From DATBLE01 sp046734335 (GTDB lineage Bacteria; Actinomycetota; Thermoleophilia; Gaiellales; Gaiellaceae), in the NCBI GenBank assembly GCA_046734335.1, contig JBKPRA010000122.1, positions 1-64,000 of the forward strand: 64,000 nucleotides of DNA. The letters are read 5' to 3'. A model generated the notes under the pieces. The model saw nothing but the letters and a program-made list of their open reading frames with translations, ran no database searches and was not told where the DNA came from. Positions 41,196-50,247 of the stretch are shown one piece after another. Position 1 is the first letter of the stretch. Every line of letters starts with the position of its first letter. Both the position numbers and the translations under genes were made by a program.

Positions 41196-41800
41196 CGCTC
41201 GCGGCGGTCGAGCGCGTCCCAGAGGCGCGCGACCTCGTCCTCGAGCCTGTCGACCCGGCCCTCTAGGGCGGCGTGCTCGCTACGCGGTTGCTGGACGGGT
41301 TCGGACGTCGGTTCCGGCTGCCCTTGGCCGAGCAGCTGCGCGAACCGTTCGCCCCGCTCGCCGGGTCGGTTGGGACTGTGTGCAGCGAGCTCGCGCTCGA
41401 TCAGGTGGTCCAGCGTCGTCTCGGCCTCGTCCTGTCCGAAGCGGTGTAGCCGGTCCGTTCGCTGCCGGAGCTCTGCCGCGGTCTGCGGCCCACGCAGCAT
41501 CAGCACGGCGAGAAGCGAGAGCTCGGCGTCGTCGAGCGACAGCGCCTGGTCGAGCAGGTGCCGGTACTTCACGGCGCGGCTGCCCGCGCCGCTCGCCAGC
41601 CGCACCCAGCCGCGCCGGGACAGTGCCTCGAGCGCGGCCCGGATCGTCGACTCGTCGTAGTCGACGACGGGGTCGCGGCTCGTCGACTGGTTGCAAGCAA
41701 GCCGCAGCGTGTTCAGCGACAGGGGATACTGGTCGGGAGTCGTCCGCTGCTTCTCGATCAGGCAGCCGAGGACGCGGATCTCTGCTGCGGTCGCATCCAC
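41192..41800 (-). CDS. YceH/DUF480-family protein
   Basis: The 202-residue protein matches the YceH family: LGCLIEKQRTTPDQYPLSLN near the N-terminus, then NQSTSRDPVVDYDE and LMLRGPQTAAELRQRTDRL. The fold is two winged helices, and the role is not known. GTG 41800 was chosen because it aligns with the family start; a slightly longer frame exists to 41827. A C-terminal coiled-coil (LEGRVDRLEDEVARLWDAL) is typical of the family. Confidence 0.88.
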   Translation of the reverse strand: MDATAAEIRVLGCLIEKQRTTPDQYPLSLNTLRLACNQSTSRDPVVDYDESTIRAALEALSRRGWVRLASGAGSRAVKYRHLLDQALSLDDAELSLLAVLMLRGPQTAAELRQRTDRLHRFGQDEAETTLDHLIERELAAHSPNRPGERGERFAQLLGQGQPEPTSEPVQQPRSEHAALEGRVDRLEDEVARLWDALDRRER

Positions 41801-41992
41801 ACCGAGAGCGTAAAGCCACACCCCCACCCAGGGTGGGGATCCGTCCCGCCGCCCTCGGAGACGACGATACCGGTTGCCATGTCACGCGGCTGAAACGGGA
41901 CCGCGCCGATCCTGGAACTCTTCGCTCGATCATCTGTGGCCGTTGGTGCTAAGCATCCCGCCGGGACGGGCGGGGGCGTTAGGCTCGCAGAC

Positions 41993-42937
41993 GTGCGCGC
42001 GATCGTCGTCACGCGGAGCGGCGGGCCGGAGGTGCTCGAACTCCAGGATCTCGGCGCGCCCGAACCGGGCCCGGGCGAGCTGCTCGTCGACGTCGCGGTC
42101 GCGGGCGTCAACTTCCGCGACATCTACGAGCGGCGCGGCGGCTACGGAGCGGCGACGCCGCTGGTCGCCGGCATCGAGGGCATGGGTCGCGTGGCAGCGC
42201 TCGGTGAAGGCGTCACGGAAGCGGCTGTCGGCGACCGGGTCGCCTGGAACAACGCACAGGGGAGCTACGCGGAGCAGGTCGTGCTCCCTGCCGCCCGAGC
42301 GGTGCCGGTTCCGGACGGGATCGGCGACAAGCTCGCCTGCGCTGCCCTCCTCCAGGGGATGACGGCGCACTACCTGACGCACTCGACGTACCCGGTGCAG
42401 TCGGCCGACGAGGTGCTCGTGCATGCCGCCGCCGGCGGGGCGGGTCGCCTCGTCCTCCAGATGGCCAAGCTGTGTGGGGGGCGGGTGACCGCCACCACCT
42501 CGGGCGGTGAGAAGGCCGAGCTCGCACGCAGCGCCGGAGCCGACGAGGTGATCGGCTACGACGACGTGCCCGAGGGCCGGTTCGCCGTCGTCTACGACGG
42601 GGTCGGCAAGGCCACCTTCGACCGCTCGCTCGCCGCCCTGCGGCCGCGCGGGATGCTCGTCCTCTTCGGCGCTGCCAGCGGCCCGGTGCCGCCGTTCGAG
42701 ATCATGCGCCTGAACTCGGGCTCGACGTTCCTGACCCGGCCGACGCTCGTCCACTACGTCGCAAGTCGCGAAGAGCTGCTCAAACGTGCCGGCGACGTGT
42801 ATTCCTGGATCGACGACGGGTCACTGGACGTCCGCATCGGCGCGATCCAACCGCTCGAGGAGGCGCGTCGTGCCCAGGAGGACCTCGAGTCGCGCCGGAC
42901 GACCGGCAAGCTTCTGCTCAGCGTCGACTCGAACTGA
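41993..42937 (+). CDS. NADPH:quinone oxidoreductase-like (zinc-free MDR)
   Basis: A 314-residue medium-chain dehydrogenase/reductase without the structural zinc cysteines. It has PGELLVDVAVAGVNFRDIYE, GIEGMGRVAALGEGV, the NADPH loop VHAAAGGAGRLVLQMAK and RPTLVHYVASREEL. These match quinone oxidoreductase (QorA) proteins, which reduce quinones with NADPH. GTG 41993 lies 7 bp after TAGGCT. The enzyme may help with quinone or aldehyde stress; substrate unknown. Confidence 0.87.
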   Translation: MRAIVVTRSGGPEVLELQDLGAPEPGPGELLVDVAVAGVNFRDIYERRGGYGAATPLVAGIEGMGRVAALGEGVTEAAVGDRVAWNNAQGSYAEQVVLPAARAVPVPDGIGDKLACAALLQGMTAHYLTHSTYPVQSADEVLVHAAAGGAGRLVLQMAKLCGGRVTATTSGGEKAELARSAGADEVIGYDDVPEGRFAVVYDGVGKATFDRSLAALRPRGMLVLFGAASGPVPPFEIMRLNSGSTFLTRPTLVHYVASREELLKRAGDVYSWIDDGSLDVRIGAIQPLEEARRAQEDLESRRTTGKLLLSVDSN

Positions 42938-43028
42938 CGGCCCCGGATCCGCTGTTCGGACTGAGGCACCGTCTGTCCTGACAACGTAAGCTTTCCCTCG
43001 AGTCCGAAGGGACGGAGGTTGGTGGTCA

Positions 43029-44312
43029 GTGGCCGCGAGCAGTTCTTGGCTTCGGAAATGGGCGTCACAAGATCGGGGACGCCGACCGGCGGTTGTGCTC
43101 GGCATGTCGGTGACCGGCCTCAGCTACCTGCGCAGCCTTCATCGACGCGGCGTCCCGACCCTGCTGCTCGCTCAGCATGACCCGATCGGGTCGCCCAGCC
43201 GCTTCGAGTGCACCCTCGACCTGCCCGATGTCGTGGAGGAGCCGGACGTCTGGCTGGAGACGCTCGTTGCCGCCGCTGAGCGGTCGGCGCGACGCCCGGT
43301 CCTGCTGGTCGCCTTCGACCAGGCGCTGCTGTTTGCCGGACGGAACGCCGAAAAGCTCAGCCGGTTGTACGACTTCCTGATCCCATCCCTCTCAACGGCA
43401 ACCGACCTCGTCGACAAGCACCGCCAATACCAACTCGCCAAGTCAGCCGGCATCCCCATACCTCGTACTGTCTACCCGCAGAGCGGCGACGAGGCAGTGA
43501 CCCTCGCCGACGAGATCGGCTACCCGTGCCTGCTCAAGCCGCACCAGAGCTACTTCGGCGGCATACGGCTGCGCGCGAAGGTGGCTGTGGCCGACGGGCC
43601 GGCGGAGCTGCGAACTCTTTTCGACCGGCTCGCCGCCGACGGCGTCGAGTGCCTCGTCCAGGAGATCGTTCCCGGAGGCGACGACACGCTCTACGGTTAC
43701 TTGAGCTTCTGGGGCGCCGACGGAAACGAGCTGGCCTGGATCACCAAGCAGAAGTTCCGCCAGAACCCGGCGCGCTTCGGCGAGGGCAGCTACCAGCGCA
43801 CCGTCGAGGCGCCGCAGGTGGCAGAGCTCTCGCGTCAGTTCCTGCGGGCGGTCGGGTACGTCGGTGTCGGTAGCGTCGAGTTCAAGTACGACGCGCGTGA
43901 CGACTCGTATCGCTTGATGGAGGTCAATCCACGCGCTGTCCTGGGTAACCAGCTGGCGATCGCGGCCGGCGTCGACCTTCCGTACCTGAGCTACGCCTAT
44001 CTCGCCGACGGCGCGCTTCCGGCGTGGGAGCAACGCTGGGATGTTCATTGGATCCACGAGCTGAACGACCTGAAGACGCTGCTGCGGGAGCGGCATCCGG
44101 CCGCCGCGATCCACGAGTGGGCGCGCTCGTTGCGCCGCGCGGACACCTACGCATACGGCGCCTGGGACGATCCTGCGCCCCTGCTCGGCGCATTCGCCTC
44201 GACCGCGATCGGGAAGGCCGCCCGCGCGGTCGGCATCCAGTTTCCACGGGGCTACAGCTCGCCGCGACCTCCGGCAGGCATCGGGGTCCCCGCGGCTCGT
44301 GTCGTCGACTGA
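43029..44312 (+). CDS. ATP-grasp ligase (carboxylate-amine ligase type)
   Basis: A 427-residue ATP-grasp protein. A Rossmann-like pre-ATP-grasp domain starts at AVVLGMSVTGLSYLRSL. The ATP-binding core has GYPCLLKPHQSYFGGIRLRA and CLVQEIVPGGDDTLYGY, and the metal-binding end is SYRLMEVNPRAVLGNQL. Such enzymes couple a carboxylate to an amine through an acyl phosphate and often act in cell-surface or peptide modification. The substrate is not known. The next gene is a flippase-like membrane protein, and a link with envelope synthesis is possible. Confidence 0.8.
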   Translation: MAASSSWLRKWASQDRGRRPAVVLGMSVTGLSYLRSLHRRGVPTLLLAQHDPIGSPSRFECTLDLPDVVEEPDVWLETLVAAAERSARRPVLLVAFDQALLFAGRNAEKLSRLYDFLIPSLSTATDLVDKHRQYQLAKSAGIPIPRTVYPQSGDEAVTLADEIGYPCLLKPHQSYFGGIRLRAKVAVADGPAELRTLFDRLAADGVECLVQEIVPGGDDTLYGYLSFWGADGNELAWITKQKFRQNPARFGEGSYQRTVEAPQVAELSRQFLRAVGYVGVGSVEFKYDARDDSYRLMEVNPRAVLGNQLAIAAGVDLPYLSYAYLADGALPAWEQRWDVHWIHELNDLKTLLRERHPAAAIHEWARSLRRADTYAYGAWDDPAPLLGAFASTAIGKAARAVGIQFPRGYSSPRPPAGIGVPAARVVD

Positions 44313-44360
44313 AAACAAATCCGTCGACGAACCGCCGGGCCAGCACCGATACTCAGTTGG

Positions 44361-45491
44361 ATGACGGCGCCGACGTCGAGCGAGATCCAGGCTGGCCTGT
44401 CCGAACACCCCGAGGACGAGCTCGTCGAGGCGGAGCTCGAGGGGGCTCGGCGCAAGAAGAAGACAGGCAAGGGGCGGATCGTGGCAATCGTCCTCTCAGT
44501 CGCCGTGATCGCGGGTGTGTTCGCTTTTGCCCTGCCGAGGATCGCCAACTACGGCGACGTCTGGGACGTCGTCAAGGGCATGTCATGGGAGTGGATCAGC
44601 GCACTCGTACTGGCGGTTCTCCTGAACACGGCCACGTATGGGCCGCCGTGGGTGGCTGCATTGCCGGGACTCCGGTACCTGCACGCGACCCGGGTGACGC
44701 TGGCCTCGACGGCGATGACGATGGTGGCTCCCGGCGGTGCAGCAGTGGGAATGGCGACCTCATTCGCGATGCTCAAAGCGTGGGGCTTTCGTGGACGGCC
44801 GGTCGGCCTGGCCGTCGTGGTCACCGGCGTCTGGAACCAGCTCGTCATCCTCGGCATCCCGATCTTCGCGTTCCTCGGAGTCGTCGCCGAGGGGGGAAGC
44901 AACCACACGTTGGAGCTCGTTGCGTTGATCGCGCTGGCAGTCTTCGTCGCGATCGTCGTCGGCTTCGCAATCGGTCTTTCGAGCGAGCGCCTCGCGCGCA
45001 AAGCCGGTGACAGGGCGGCCCGCACGATGACCTGGCTGAAGCGCCTGATCGGGAAGGCTCCGGTCAAATGGAGAGGTGAGTCGTTCGTCCGGTTTCGCGA
45101 GGAGACGATCGAGCTGATTCGCCACCGCTGGGCGTTTCTGACGTTTGCAACCCTGGCGGGGCACCTGACGGTCTTCCTCGTGCTTCTCTTTTCGTTACGC
45201 GCCGTCGGCACGCCGAACACGGAGGTGACATTCGTCGAGGCCTTCGCAGCATGGGCGATCGCGCGTGTGCTCGGCTCGATCCCGATCACGCCGGGCGGCG
45301 TCGGCTTCGTCGAGCTCGGCCTGACGGGCGTGCTGGTCGCGTTCGGAGCCAGCAACGACGAGGCGGTCGCGGCCACGCTGATCTATCGCTTCCTCACCGT
45401 TGTTCCGACGCTGCTCTTCGGACTGGTGGCCGCGGCGACGTGGAAGATGGGGCACCGTCCCCGGGAGGGTGTCGCAGGGTCGACCGCGTGA
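44361..45491 (+). CDS. Flippase-like membrane protein (LPG-synthase TM / UPF0104)
   Basis: A 376-residue protein with a charged cytoplasmic N-terminus (EGARRKKKTGKGR) and seven or eight membrane helices. The family motif SIPITPGGVGFVELGLTGVL lies in the C-terminal part, with SFAMLKAWGF in the middle. Members of this superfamily flip or present lipids (as in MprF) or act in surface polymer export. It follows the ATP-grasp gene by 48 bp and overlaps the ROK gene as GTGA. Confidence 0.85.
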   Translation: MTAPTSSEIQAGLSEHPEDELVEAELEGARRKKKTGKGRIVAIVLSVAVIAGVFAFALPRIANYGDVWDVVKGMSWEWISALVLAVLLNTATYGPPWVAALPGLRYLHATRVTLASTAMTMVAPGGAAVGMATSFAMLKAWGFRGRPVGLAVVVTGVWNQLVILGIPIFAFLGVVAEGGSNHTLELVALIALAVFVAIVVGFAIGLSSERLARKAGDRAARTMTWLKRLIGKAPVKWRGESFVRFREETIELIRHRWAFLTFATLAGHLTVFLVLLFSLRAVGTPNTEVTFVEAFAAWAIARVLGSIPITPGGVGFVELGLTGVLVAFGASNDEAVAATLIYRFLTVVPTLLFGLVAAATWKMGHRPREGVAGSTA

Positions 45492-46335
45492 CGCCCGTCG
45501 GCGGAATCGAGGCCGGCGGGACGAAGTGGCTGTGCGCGATCGGGACAGGCCCCGACGACCTGGCGGCGACCGAGACGATCCCGACCACCAAACCGGAAGA
45601 GACGATCGGGCGCGCGATCGCGTTCTTCGAGCGCGAGGGGCCTGTTCGGGCGGTCGGGATCGGCTGCTTCGGCCCTATCGACCTGCGGCCCGGGTCGCCG
45701 ACCTGGGGCTCGATCACGACCACGCCCAAGCCCGGCTGGGCGCACACCGAGGTGGCCGGCGTCGTCGGCGGCAGGCTCGGCGTTCCGGTCGCCTTCGACA
45801 CGGAAGTCAACGCCGCCGCACTGGGCGAGCACCGCTGGCGCGCAGCCCTCGGGCTCGACACGTTCTGCTACATCACGGTCGGCATCGGCGGCGGCGCGAT
45901 CGCGGGCGGGCGGATCGTGCAAGGGCTGCTCCACCCGGAGGTCGGGCACATGCGAATTCCGCACGACCTCGACGGCGATCCGTTCCCCGGCTCGTGCCCG
46001 TATCACGGCGACTGCTGGGAGGGCTCGCGGTCGGGCTGGCGATCGAGGCGAGGTGGGGGCGGTCGCCGCGAGAGCTCGTCGCCGAGCGGGCCGTCTGGCG
46101 AGTCGAGGCGTGGTACGTCGCCTTGGGGCTCGTCAAGGTCGTCGCAGTGCTCTCACCGGAGCGGATCGTGCTCGGCGGCGGCGTGATGGAGGTACAGGGT
46201 CTGCTGGCCCTCGTCCGCGCCGAGGTCGCGGAGCTGCTCGCCGGTTACGTGGCGACCGAGATCGCTCCGCCGGCGCTCGGCCCACTGTCGGGCGTTCTTG
46301 GCGCGATCGCGCTGGCTCTCAGTGCTCGACCGTGA
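45488..46335 (+). pseudogene. ROK-family sugar kinase, frameshifted
   Basis: The N-terminal part is a ROK sugar kinase: GGIEAGGTKWLCAIG (phosphate loop), GIGCFGPID and VAFDTEVNAAALGE. The zinc site follows (HMRIPHDL ... CPYHGDCWEG), with an overlapping GTGA start. At about 46021-46023 the frame shifts. Downstream homology (LAVGLAIEARWGRS ... PERIVLGGGVM) continues in another frame to 46335. One missing G in a GGG run explains it. It could be a real mutation or an assembly error. It was probably a fructokinase- or glucokinase-like enzyme. Confidence 0.8.
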
Positions 46336-47959
46336 CCAGCGTGCCGATCGGCGTGTACGGCCACACCCTCGCTGCAGCCTCGAGCGGGAGCTCGACGCAG
46401 CCCAGGCTCTGCGGCGTTCCGAATGACGCGCGGTTGAAGGCGTGGATTCCCTCGCCTCCATTGAAGTAGCTGATCCAGCGGATGCCCGGATCGTGGTAGT
46501 GCGAGCCGTCCGGGTTCGTGCCGCTCATCGTGCCGACGGGGATGTGCTCGAAGACCGGGAAGGTGCCGAGCTGGGTGGGTGCGGCGGGAACGCCGGTGTT
46601 CCCGGGCGAGGTGAGGATCAGGTCCCCGTCGTGCCAGAGATTGAGCGACTGGGGCACGGACGAGTGGACGTAGACGTAGCTGTACCCGCCGTCCCGCGGC
46701 TTGCCCGCGATCACGTCGGCGATCAGCGCCCGCCAGACGTCGCGGCCGGCGAACCCGTCGACGGTCAGGCCGTGCTCGTTCTGGAACGCCATGATCGCCC
46801 CGCGGACGATCACGTTGTACGTGCCCGGCTGCCAGAGGCGGGCAAGCTCGGGCGGTACGTTCGGGTAGCGCCAGGCGAAGCGGCCCTGCGGCGGTTCGGC
46901 GGCGGCGGCGAGCTGGGCGGCCATCGTCCGCGGAGCGTCGGACACATCCGCGCGCCACTGCAGCGGCAGGTAGCGAAGGAGCGCCAGCAGTTCCTCCAGG
47001 CGAAGCTCCGATGCTTGCGACGTCGTCCAGCTCAGTGTTCTCGTCGGGTGTCGTGAGCCGCCGACGGCGACGGCGATCGGGAGCTTCAGTTTCACGTGCG
47101 AGTCGAGGCCGAAGCCGTAGCCCCGGGGCCGAAACTCGAGCGTGTGCGCGTCGGTCCGCCGCCAGCGGCCGGGCGTGGGGGGATCGAGCGCCGGAAGCCG
47201 ACGTCCGAGCGTCTTCGCGACCGGGTCCGAGAAGCGCAGGCGGAGGGGAACGGTCGCGGCCAGCTCCTTCCCGGGGGCGGTGGACGGCAGGACCATCGCC
47301 GTCCGTCCGGGCGGAAACCAGGTGACCGCGGTCGGCGCCGGCAGGCGTTCCCAGTCGAGGGCGACCGCGCGGAGGCCCACCGTGCCCGCGTCGCCGAGTC
47401 GGCCGAGGGTGACCGTGCGGGCCGGCCGCGCCAGGTGGATCGTCCGTCGTGGGTGGACGCCGGTCACCTGGACCTCGCGGACGGCGCGGTCGAAGCCGAC
47501 CCGGATCGGGGCGCCGCGCTCGACGCGCAGCCAGCGCGAGGCCAATCGCGCGGTCGGAGCCGTCAGCTCGAGGCGAGCCGTCTGCGTGCGGCCGGCGACC
47601 CAGCTGACCCAACCCGGCCGGCGGAAGGTCGCCTCGGCCACGAGTTGCGTTCCCGCCGGGATTGGACGCGCCGGCCGGAGCGTGCCGCCCGGATGCAACG
47701 TGACGGGGATCTTCGTGCCGGCTGTGTCATGGAGTGTGAGCGCGACGAGGTCTCCCGAGAACCGTGGCTGCTGGACCTCAGGGAGGCCGTTCGCGTCGAC
47801 GCGCAGGCCGCCGCTCGGCCAGGCGAAGAAGGCGAAGGCGAGCGCGCCCAGGCAGAGGACTCCGACCCCGGCCAGCGCCCATGGCCATACGCGCCGCCTC
47901 TGCTGGTTCTTGGCGACGAGTAGCGAGGAGGTGACTCTGGACTGCACGGCTTTCGACAC
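46319..47959 (-). CDS. L,D-transpeptidase (YkuD) with peptidoglycan-binding domain
   Basis: This 546-residue envelope protein has a single membrane anchor (WALAGVGVLCLGALAFAFF) near the N-terminus and two or more Ig-like domains (about 60-300). A peptidoglycan-binding module follows (TYNVIVRGAIMAFQNEHGL, TVDGFAGRDVW). The YkuD domain has GIHAFN and the catalytic cysteine in SLGCVEL. It cross-links peptidoglycan by 3-3 bonds. GTG 47959 is the favoured start but GTG 47947 is also possible. It overlaps the end of the ROK gene by 17 bp. Confidence 0.88.
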   Translation of the reverse strand: MSKAVQSRVTSSLLVAKNQQRRRVWPWALAGVGVLCLGALAFAFFAWPSGGLRVDANGLPEVQQPRFSGDLVALTLHDTAGTKIPVTLHPGGTLRPARPIPAGTQLVAEATFRRPGWVSWVAGRTQTARLELTAPTARLASRWLRVERGAPIRVGFDRAVREVQVTGVHPRRTIHLARPARTVTLGRLGDAGTVGLRAVALDWERLPAPTAVTWFPPGRTAMVLPSTAPGKELAATVPLRLRFSDPVAKTLGRRLPALDPPTPGRWRRTDAHTLEFRPRGYGFGLDSHVKLKLPIAVAVGGSRHPTRTLSWTTSQASELRLEELLALLRYLPLQWRADVSDAPRTMAAQLAAAAEPPQGRFAWRYPNVPPELARLWQPGTYNVIVRGAIMAFQNEHGLTVDGFAGRDVWRALIADVIAGKPRDGGYSYVYVHSSVPQSLNLWHDGDLILTSPGNTGVPAAPTQLGTFPVFEHIPVGTMSGTNPDGSHYHDPGIRWISYFNGGEGIHAFNRASFGTPQSLGCVELPLEAAARVWPYTPIGTLVTVEH

Positions 47960-48011
47960 GGTAGCGACTCGTCGGCCGACGTCCAGTCCCGCCGTCGCGC
48001 AAGATGGCCGG

Positions 48012-49001
48012 GTGAAACGCGTTCGCTTCGCACCGAGCCCGACCGGGACGCTGCACGTCGGGAACGCCTTGTCGGCGGTCGCCACCCGCGACTTCGGGGA
48101 CTGGTTCCTGCTGCGAATCGACGACACCGACGCCACCCGGAACGTTCCGGGCGGCGAGGAGGCGATTCTCCGCGATCTCGAGTGGCTCGGTGTCGAGTGG
48201 GACGAGGGGCCGGTGCGGCAGTCGGAGCGGGGCGAGCGATATCGCGAGGCTGCAGAGCAGCTTGGAGTGACGCGGTTCGACGGGATCACGCTCGTACGCG
48301 AGGACGGCTCCGCGACCTACCAGCTCGCGTCCGTCGTCGACGACGTCGACTTCGGGATCACCCACGTGATCCGCGGCAACGATCATCGCCCGAACGAGGC
48401 GATCCATCGGAGGCTGCACGAGGCGCTGGGGGCCCGGCCGCCGGAGTACCTCCACCACGGGCTGATCCTCGGCGACGACGGGAAGAAGCTTTCGAAGCGG
48501 GCTGAGGGCGCGACGGTCGCCTCCCTGCGGGACGAGGGCATTCCGGCCGAGGCCGTGCGCGCGTACCTGGAGGAGCTCGGTCTACCGCGGCACGACGTGC
48601 GTCTCGACCTGCCGCGCATCCGCAGGCTGGCGATCCAGGCGATCGAGGCGCTGCCGGAGGAGGAGCTGGCGCGGCGAGTCGGCGCGGAGCTGGGGTACGT
48701 GCCGGTGATGCGCGGCGCGCGCGACCTGGTCGAGGCGCTTGCCTATGCGGAGCAGGTCGCGGAGCCGCTGCCGTACGCGGCGACCGACGTCGAAACGCTG
48801 GCCCGCTTCCGCGAGCTCGCGGCGTTGCCTCCACGCGACCTCGTCCGCGAGCTCCGCGCGGCGGGCGGCAACCTGAAGGAGCTGCGGCTGGCGCTTACCG
48901 GGCGTCCCACCGGTCCCGAGCTCTCCGCGATACTGGCTGCACTGCCGAAGGAGGAAGCACTGCGCCGTGTCGATCAGGCTCTACAGCACGCTCAGCCGTA
49001 G
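48012..49001 (+). CDS. gltX: Short glutamyl-tRNA synthetase
   Basis: A 329-residue class-I synthetase. HIGH-like motif in APSPTGTLHVGN, LLRIDDTDATRNVPGGEEAI, then VIRGNDHRPNEAIHR and KMSKS-like GKKLSKR. The C-terminal end has LRLALTGRPTGPELSAIL, typical of the GluRS anticodon domain. Usual GluRS has about 470 residues. Here the roughly 70-residue insert between the catalytic halves is absent and the C-terminal region is reduced. It is too long, and has the wrong C-terminus, for GluQ-RS. GTG 48012 is 6 bp from CAAGAT. The gene overlaps cysS by 35 bp. Confidence 0.85.
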   Translation: MKRVRFAPSPTGTLHVGNALSAVATRDFGDWFLLRIDDTDATRNVPGGEEAILRDLEWLGVEWDEGPVRQSERGERYREAAEQLGVTRFDGITLVREDGSATYQLASVVDDVDFGITHVIRGNDHRPNEAIHRRLHEALGARPPEYLHHGLILGDDGKKLSKRAEGATVASLRDEGIPAEAVRAYLEELGLPRHDVRLDLPRIRRLAIQAIEALPEEELARRVGAELGYVPVMRGARDLVEALAYAEQVAEPLPYAATDVETLARFRELAALPPRDLVRELRAAGGNLKELRLALTGRPTGPELSAILAALPKEEALRRVDQALQHAQP

Positions 49002-50247
49002 GCTCGAGGAGCTCCCGGAGCCGCCGGGGCCGATCCGTATGTACGTCTGCGGCTCGACTGTCTACCAGCGCATCCACGTCGGCAACTCGCGGCCGTTCGT
49101 GCTCGCGATGTGGCTGCGCCGCTGGCTGCGGACGCGCGGCTACGACGTCACGCTCGTCCACAACATCACCGACGTGGACGACAAGGTTTACGAGGAGGCG
49201 GCGAAGCTCGGCAAGGGCAGTCGCGAACTGGCCGAAGAGGCTACCCGGTGGTTCCTCCAGGACACCGACGACCTCGGGCTCGGCCGGCCGGACGTCGAGC
49301 CGCGCGCGAGCGAGACGATCCCCGAGATTCACGCATTCATCCGGGCGCTGATCGACGACGGGCTCGCGTACGAGTCGCAAGGCGACGTTTACTTCCGCGT
49401 CGCGCGGTACCCGGACTACGGGCAGCTTTCCGGTGCGCAGCCGGACGACATGGTCGCGCAGGAGCCCAATCCGCTGAAGGAGGATCCGCGCGACTTCGCG
49501 CTCTGGAAGTCGCAGAAGCCGCACGAGGACGCAGCCTGGGACTCACCGTGGGGGCCGGGGCGTCCCGGCTGGCACATCGAGTGCTCTGCCATGGCCGAGA
49601 AGCACCTCGGGCCGGAGTTCGAGATCCACGGCGGCGGGCTCGACCTGCGCTTCCCGCACCACGAGAACGAGCTCGCTCAGTCGCGGTCGCGCGGCTATCC
49701 GTTCGCGCGCGTCTGGCTGCACAATGGGATGCTCGAGCTCGGCGACGAGAAGATGTCGAAGTCGCTCGGGAACGTGATCACGCTGCGGAACGTGCTCGAC
49801 ACGTGGGGCCGCGAGGTTCTGCTGCTCTACCACCTCAGCGGACACTGGCGAAAGCCGGTCGACTTCACCGACGCTGCACTCGAGAGCGCCCGGACGCAGC
49901 TCGCCGGGTTCCGGGAGACGCTGGTCATGCCGGCGCAAACCGTCGGCGACTGGAACGCTCTCGAGGAGGCACTCGCCGACGATTTCAACACGCCCGCGGT
50001 GCTTGCCCTGCTGCACGCCTGGGCCGCGGGCGGCGCGCGCGACGAGCTCGCCCGTGGTCTCGACCTCTTCGGTATCGGCACGACGTTCGATGTACCGCCC
50101 GAGCTCGAGCAGCTCCGTGCGCGGCGGGAGGACGCGCGCTCCGTGAAGGACTGGGCGAGCGCCGACGCGGCGCGAGCCGAGATCGAGGCGGCTGGCTGGG
50201 CCGTGACCGACCATCCGGGCGGTACGGCGATCTGGCCGCGGCCGTGA
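48967..50247 (+). CDS. cysS: Cysteinyl-tRNA synthetase
   Basis: A 426-residue class-I synthetase. The HIGH region is IRMYVCGSTVYQRIHVGNSR, the zinc ligands include Cys and His in GWHIECSAMA and HGGGLDLRFPHHENE, and KMSKS is EKMSKSLGN. It is slightly shorter than the E. coli enzyme because the C-terminal anticodon domain is reduced. It attaches Cys to tRNA-Cys. GTG 48967 overlaps gltX by 35 bp, and its stop overlaps rlmB as GTGA. Confidence 0.95.
   Translation: MSIRLYSTLSRRLEELPEPPGPIRMYVCGSTVYQRIHVGNSRPFVLAMWLRRWLRTRGYDVTLVHNITDVDDKVYEEAAKLGKGSRELAEEATRWFLQDTDDLGLGRPDVEPRASETIPEIHAFIRALIDDGLAYESQGDVYFRVARYPDYGQLSGAQPDDMVAQEPNPLKEDPRDFALWKSQKPHEDAAWDSPWGPGRPGWHIECSAMAEKHLGPEFEIHGGGLDLRFPHHENELAQSRSRGYPFARVWLHNGMLELGDEKMSKSLGNVITLRNVLDTWGREVLLLYHLSGHWRKPVDFTDAALESARTQLAGFRETLVMPAQTVGDWNALEEALADDFNTPAVLALLHAWAAGGARDELARGLDLFGIGTTFDVPPELEQLRARREDARSVKDWASADAARAEIEAAGWAVTDHPGGTAIWPRP

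Noticed and set aside
46015..46030. Programmed -1 frameshift in the ROK kinase
   Set aside because: The site does not form an X-XXY-YYZ slippery heptamer in the reading frame. A mutation or sequencing error is simpler.
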